From Deltaproteobacteria bacterium (lineage in GTDB: Bacteria; Desulfobacterota; Desulfobulbia; Desulfobulbales; BM004), in the NCBI GenBank assembly GCA_019312685.1, contig JAFDCR010000031.1, positions 1 through 9,318 on the forward strand: a DNA stretch of 9,318 nucleotides. The letters run 5' to 3'. Below the pieces are notes generated by a model. It ran no database searches. It worked only from the letters and a program-made list of their open reading frames with translations, and was not told where the DNA came from. Positions within the stretch are counted from its first letter, which is position 1, and every line of letters starts with the position of its first letter. Below, one piece after another: positions 6,919-9,318 of the stretch. The translations under genes were made by a program, and so were the position numbers.

Positions 6919-7281
6919 ATGGTCAAAGATTACTCCGGCAGTTGTATCGCTAATAATTTCAGTAACAGAAAAATGAAAATCGCCGATTTCAGGTTGATGG
7001 ATTACATCTCTGCCACCAAGCTTATCTGGAAAACTCTCGGGGTTGTCCTTTTTGTGACTGTAATCCTCGGTATTACTTCAACTGTATGGTACGGCTGGAA
7101 AATTCAGTTGGCCCTGGATCAAATAGGCAGCTACCAAAAAAGCTACAATGAGTTGACAAACGAAAATAAATTACTGGTCGCCCAGAGAGATTTAATGTTG
7201 ACCGAGGACCATATGGAAAAGGCAGCTCAGAAAATCGGCTTATTTTCACCGGAAGAGCGCCAACTCCGGTATCCCAGATAA
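6919..7281 (+). CDS. ftsL: FtsL-like cell division protein
   Basis: FtsL is a bitopic inner membrane protein that joins FtsB and FtsQ and passes the activation signal to FtsWI at the septum. The 120-residue product has a charged cytoplasmic tail (1-37), one transmembrane helix (about 38-59, WKTLGVVLFVTVILGI and on) and a polar, helical periplasmic part (60-95). The end is EKAAQKIGLFSPEERQLRY, close to the FtsL/DivIC pattern of an Ala/Leu-rich helix, then G, then P and Q. FtsL proteins are poorly conserved; topology, size and position directly after rsmH carry the call. A start at GTG 6910 would give 123 residues but overlaps the ribosome binding site, so ATG 6919 is chosen. The next gene begins 35 bases downstream with its own binding site. 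Confidence 0.85.
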   Translation: MVKDYSGSCIANNFSNRKMKIADFRLMDYISATKLIWKTLGVVLFVTVILGITSTVWYGWKIQLALDQIGSYQKSYNELTNENKLLVAQRDLMLTEDHMEKAAQKIGLFSPEERQLRYPR

Positions 7282-7316
7282 ATAACTCCATAATATATAT
7301 TTAATGAGGATAGCAA

Positions 7317-7529
7317 ATGACGCTAAACCATGATGAGAAAGAAATTTTTGCTGATCAGTTAAATGCTGAGGAGGACAGGAACATACCGAAAATATCTTTT
7401 CTCGATGATTTGGATGCAGATTCCCTGAAACTTGTGGAACTTATTATGGCAGCAGGTACTGGGCAGAAGGATATTATCCGGCAACTCAGACATACTGCAT
7501 CAGCGCACAGGAGCATGTATGCTGAATGA
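7317..7529 (+). CDS. Small ACP-like protein of unknown function between ftsL and the FtsI-like gene
   Basis: This is a 70-residue acidic protein with no signal peptide or membrane segment, so probably cytoplasmic. GAGGA at 7306-7310 lies 6 nt before the ATG, and the stop overlaps the next start (ATGA, 7526-7529), both signs of a real gene. Residues 1-45 align by eye without gaps to mature E. coli AcpP (recalled from memory), with about 18 identities. The best part is SFLDDLDADSLKLVELIMA (27-45) against the AcpP stretch around DSLDTVEL. The candidate phosphopantetheine-bearing Ser36 has the same number as in AcpP. The glycine before ADSL is Asp33 here. Beyond residue 45 the likeness stops: the end (GQKDIIRQLRH and on) is shorter, partly basic, and lacks recognisable ACP helices III-IV. 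Neither other plus-strand frame restores them, so a recent frameshift is not supported. It may be a derived carrier protein or an unrelated protein with a chance resemblance. No function is assigned. Confidence 0.75.
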   Translation: MTLNHDEKEIFADQLNAEEDRNIPKISFLDDLDADSLKLVELIMAAGTGQKDIIRQLRHTASAHRSMYAE

Positions 7530-9318
7530 CTGAGCAGACTAAAATACAAATCGGACAAAGACGACAAGCAGCGAATAGGAAAAGAAGGAAAGTCCGCCTG
7601 CTTTTTCTAATCTTTGTCCTGTTTCTGGGATTCGGAGCCGTGGTGTTTCATAAAGACAGGATATCCGCCATTAATGAAATGCTCCACTGGCTTCAGCAGA
7701 ACAATCCCGATGAATTGACTGCTTCACCCCTGCCCTCCTCTATCAAAAGAGGGGAGATTTATGACCGCAACTTCAGGCCCCTTGCAACAACATATGAAAC
7801 CTATTCGATCTACGCCCGTCCACTTGAAATGGAAAAACCGACTGTATCTGCGAACATATTGGCAGATCTCCTGGGAGAGGGGAAAAAACAACTAATCCCG
7901 AACTTGAAAGATGAACGCGGCTATGTCTGGGTTGCCAAAGATATCGATCGGGATACGGCTGATACCATAAAGCAACGGAACTTAAAAGGCATTTACCAGA
8001 ACGTCGAAACAAAACGTTTTTACCCGAATTCGATGAAGGCCGCCCATGCAGTTGGATTCGTGGAAAGTGGCCAAGGGCTTGACGGTATAGAATTCCAATA
8101 TAATGCAATTTTACGTGGTGATGAAATAAGCAGTGGCGAACTTAAAACCTTAAACCTTGACCCCCAAACCGGGCTTCAAGGGACCGAAACACACCTTGTG
8201 CTGCATCTTGACCTGATGCTCCAAACAAAGATTGAACATTTTCTTTACAGGAGGATGAAAATTTCCGGAGCCTCCAGTGGGGCGTTTATCCTGATGAATG
8301 CTGATACAGGTGCAATCCTTGCCATGGCAAGCTTTCCCTCTTTTGATCCCAATCGTTACTGGGAGTTCCCCAGTTCGAGCTTAAAGAACCATGCCCTGAC
8401 TGAACCGGTTTACCCAGGTGAACTTGCGTTTATTTTCCAGCAGGCGGCGGCACTTGATTCAAGTAATGAAAAGATTACCGGTTCAGCTGCGGAGTCAGGT
8501 GAGATTGCCCCCGTTAATGTGATTGTCCCCGAGAAACGAAAAAAAAGAAGATCGTCAGTCGCTCCCCGGGTCGATTATGTCGATCCTGTCTATCTTGCTG
8601 AATTCGTCAAATCATTAGGATTCAACAGTCCGCCAACGACTGATTTATCTCTGAAAGACGAAGTGCCCGTCCCGGCTGACCTTAATATCACCAACCCGTC
8701 TTTCAGTTCCTCTGCCCTGAGACTTTTGAATGGTTTCACAGCCCTGGTCAACGGCGGCCGTCTTTTGGCACCCCATCTGCTCCACAGTGCCTATCAGAAA
8801 GGCTCTGCGGCTCCATTACAATTAGCTGTCTCCGAGCAAAAGAAGACTCTCAAGCCCCAAACCAGCGGGGACTTGGCGGAATTTCTTGCAGCAAAATGGC
8901 TGAAATTACACAAAGGAGACATCAAGGCTGATACACCGATGTTTTTTGAAACCCGTAATTATTCAACTTCGGACATAAAAAACAATCATCAGAAACCCGA
9001 GGATAAAGAGCCGGAGTTTATTGTACAAGTTCCTTATCTTTCCCAAAGTGTAATGCTCGGAGCTGTTCCCTGGAAAAAGCCAAAACTGACAATGATAGGT
9101 GTACTTTCCTATCCTGAAAACGGCAATGATGTATATCCTGAGGCCCTGGAAACCCTTGGGAGAAAATTCTCTTTTCTCAGTCCGGACCAGGATATGGTCA
9201 GAAAGATGCTTCACGTTGCCGCCATGTCGTCACCGGTTCCTTCTCCGGACTTTTGGCAGAGCGACACCAATTTGTATGCTAAAAATTCTGATTCCCAACT
9301 GTTCACAACTAATACCTC
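7526..9318 (+). CDS. FtsI/PBP-like protein lacking the transpeptidase catalytic motifs (3' end outside window)
   Basis: The frame is open for 597 codons to the window edge. Residues 1-23 are basic and cytoplasmic, and about 24-41 form a single membrane anchor (LLFLIFVLFLGFGAVVF). The class B PBP pedestal follows: RGEIYDRNFRPLATTYETYSIYARP (75-99) and later FYPNSMKAAHAVGFVE and GLDGIE (165-188). The transpeptidase-like domain begins near 250 (GAFILMNADTGAILAMASFPSFDPNRY). At the active site, where FtsI has NRA-TD-EPGSxxK, this protein reads NHALTEPVYPGELAF: Glu299 replaces the nucleophilic serine and Phe302 the lysine. No SxN is found; that region holds a polybasic EKRKKRRSS (336-344). The KTG position reads ETRNYST (475-481). 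Scaffold segments between them persist, such as GFTALVNGGRLLAPHLL (403-419) and TMIGVLSYPE (522-531). A Ser/Pro-rich tail follows from about 565. The start overlaps the previous stop (ATGA), with AGGAG 12 nt upstream. By position it is FtsI; by sequence it should not crosslink peptidoglycan or bind penicillin. A structural or regulatory divisome role is inference. Confidence 0.85.
   Translation, partial: MTEQTKIQIGQRRQAANRKRRKVRLLFLIFVLFLGFGAVVFHKDRISAINEMLHWLQQNNPDELTASPLPSSIKRGEIYDRNFRPLATTYETYSIYARPLEMEKPTVSANILADLLGEGKKQLIPNLKDERGYVWVAKDIDRDTADTIKQRNLKGIYQNVETKRFYPNSMKAAHAVGFVESGQGLDGIEFQYNAILRGDEISSGELKTLNLDPQTGLQGTETHLVLHLDLMLQTKIEHFLYRRMKISGASSGAFILMNADTGAILAMASFPSFDPNRYWEFPSSSLKNHALTEPVYPGELAFIFQQAAALDSSNEKITGSAAESGEIAPVNVIVPEKRKKRRSSVAPRVDYVDPVYLAEFVKSLGFNSPPTTDLSLKDEVPVPADLNITNPSFSSSALRLLNGFTALVNGGRLLAPHLLHSAYQKGSAAPLQLAVSEQKKTLKPQTSGDLAEFLAAKWLKLHKGDIKADTPMFFETRNYSTSDIKNNHQKPEDKEPEFIVQVPYLSQSVMLGAVPWKKPKLTMIGVLSYPENGNDVYPEALETLGRKFSFLSPDQDMVRKMLHVAAMSSPVPSPDFWQSDTNLYAKNSDSQLFTTNT

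Noticed and set aside
7455..7529. A frameshift that cut off an ACP C-terminal half in the small gene.
   Set aside because: I translated the other two plus-strand frames after residue 45, and neither resembles ACP helices III-IV. The clean ATGA overlap with the next gene also argues for an intact gene.
7773..8108. A 111-codon minus-strand frame opposite the FtsI-like gene.
   Set aside because: The plus strand carries recognisable PBP pedestal motifs throughout this region; the minus-strand peptide shows no recognisable domain.
8375..8386. SSLK in the FtsI-like protein (residues 284-287) as a relocated SxxK motif.
   Set aside because: It lies before the NHALTEPVYPG block, which aligns with the sequence that immediately precedes the real catalytic serine in PBPs. 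A four-residue SxxK is frequent by chance in a Ser-rich stretch.
8459..8467. SSN (residues 312-314) as the SxN motif of the FtsI-like protein.
   Set aside because: It is only about 13 residues after the SxxK position, whereas SxN in class B PBPs lies much further on, and the surrounding residues do not match.

Overview
The window looks like a chromosomal, housekeeping stretch from a Gram-negative bacterium, most likely a Desulfobacterota (deltaproteobacterial) relative. The reasons are an EnvC-type LytM protein followed by a C-terminal processing protease, an Era GTPase, an RNase II-family enzyme, and then the start of a division and cell wall (dcw) cluster at moderate GC. The taxonomic call is inference from gene content and protein style. 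I see no rRNA, tRNA, CRISPR array, insertion sequence or other mobile element.

Layout. (i) 2-268 is the C-terminal end of an EnvC-like M23/LytM protein whose metal-binding motif looks degenerate, then a weak terminator and a candidate sigma70 promoter. (ii) 530-1876 encodes an exported S41/PDZ protease with an intact Ser-Lys dyad. (iii) 1930-2832 on the minus strand encodes Era, convergent with the protease and probably started at a TTG codon. (iv) 3165-5159 encodes an RNB-domain exoribonuclease with all four catalytic aspartates; an in-frame ATG at 3081 would add 28 unlikely residues. (v) From about 5369 to the right edge runs the dcw cluster: a strong promoter, a four-unit 10-bp repeat matching the expected MraZ operator layout, mraZ, rsmH, ftsL, a 70-residue unannotated-looking gene, and a long FtsI-like gene cut by the window end.

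How the genes work together. MraZ represses its own cluster and RsmH methylates 16S rRNA. FtsL is the bitopic divisome protein that normally works with FtsB, FtsQ, FtsW and FtsI. EnvC-like proteins activate septal amidases, so the left edge also bears on cell separation. Era and the RNase belong to ribosome maturation and RNA turnover.

The two most interesting observations lie at the right end. The protein in the position of FtsI keeps the membrane anchor, the pedestal motifs and the frame of the transpeptidase domain, but the three penicillin-binding motifs are gone: SxxK reads E299-L-A-F302, and SxN and KTG have no recognisable counterparts. It looks like a pseudo-transpeptidase. Just before it, overlapping by ATGA, is a small gene whose first 45 residues align without gaps to E. 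coli acyl carrier protein, with the DSL phosphopantetheine motif serine also at position 36, but with an unrelated, short C-terminus. Together these suggest a modified division module, a FtsL / ACP-like / inactive FtsI-like set, that I do not recognise as a described system.
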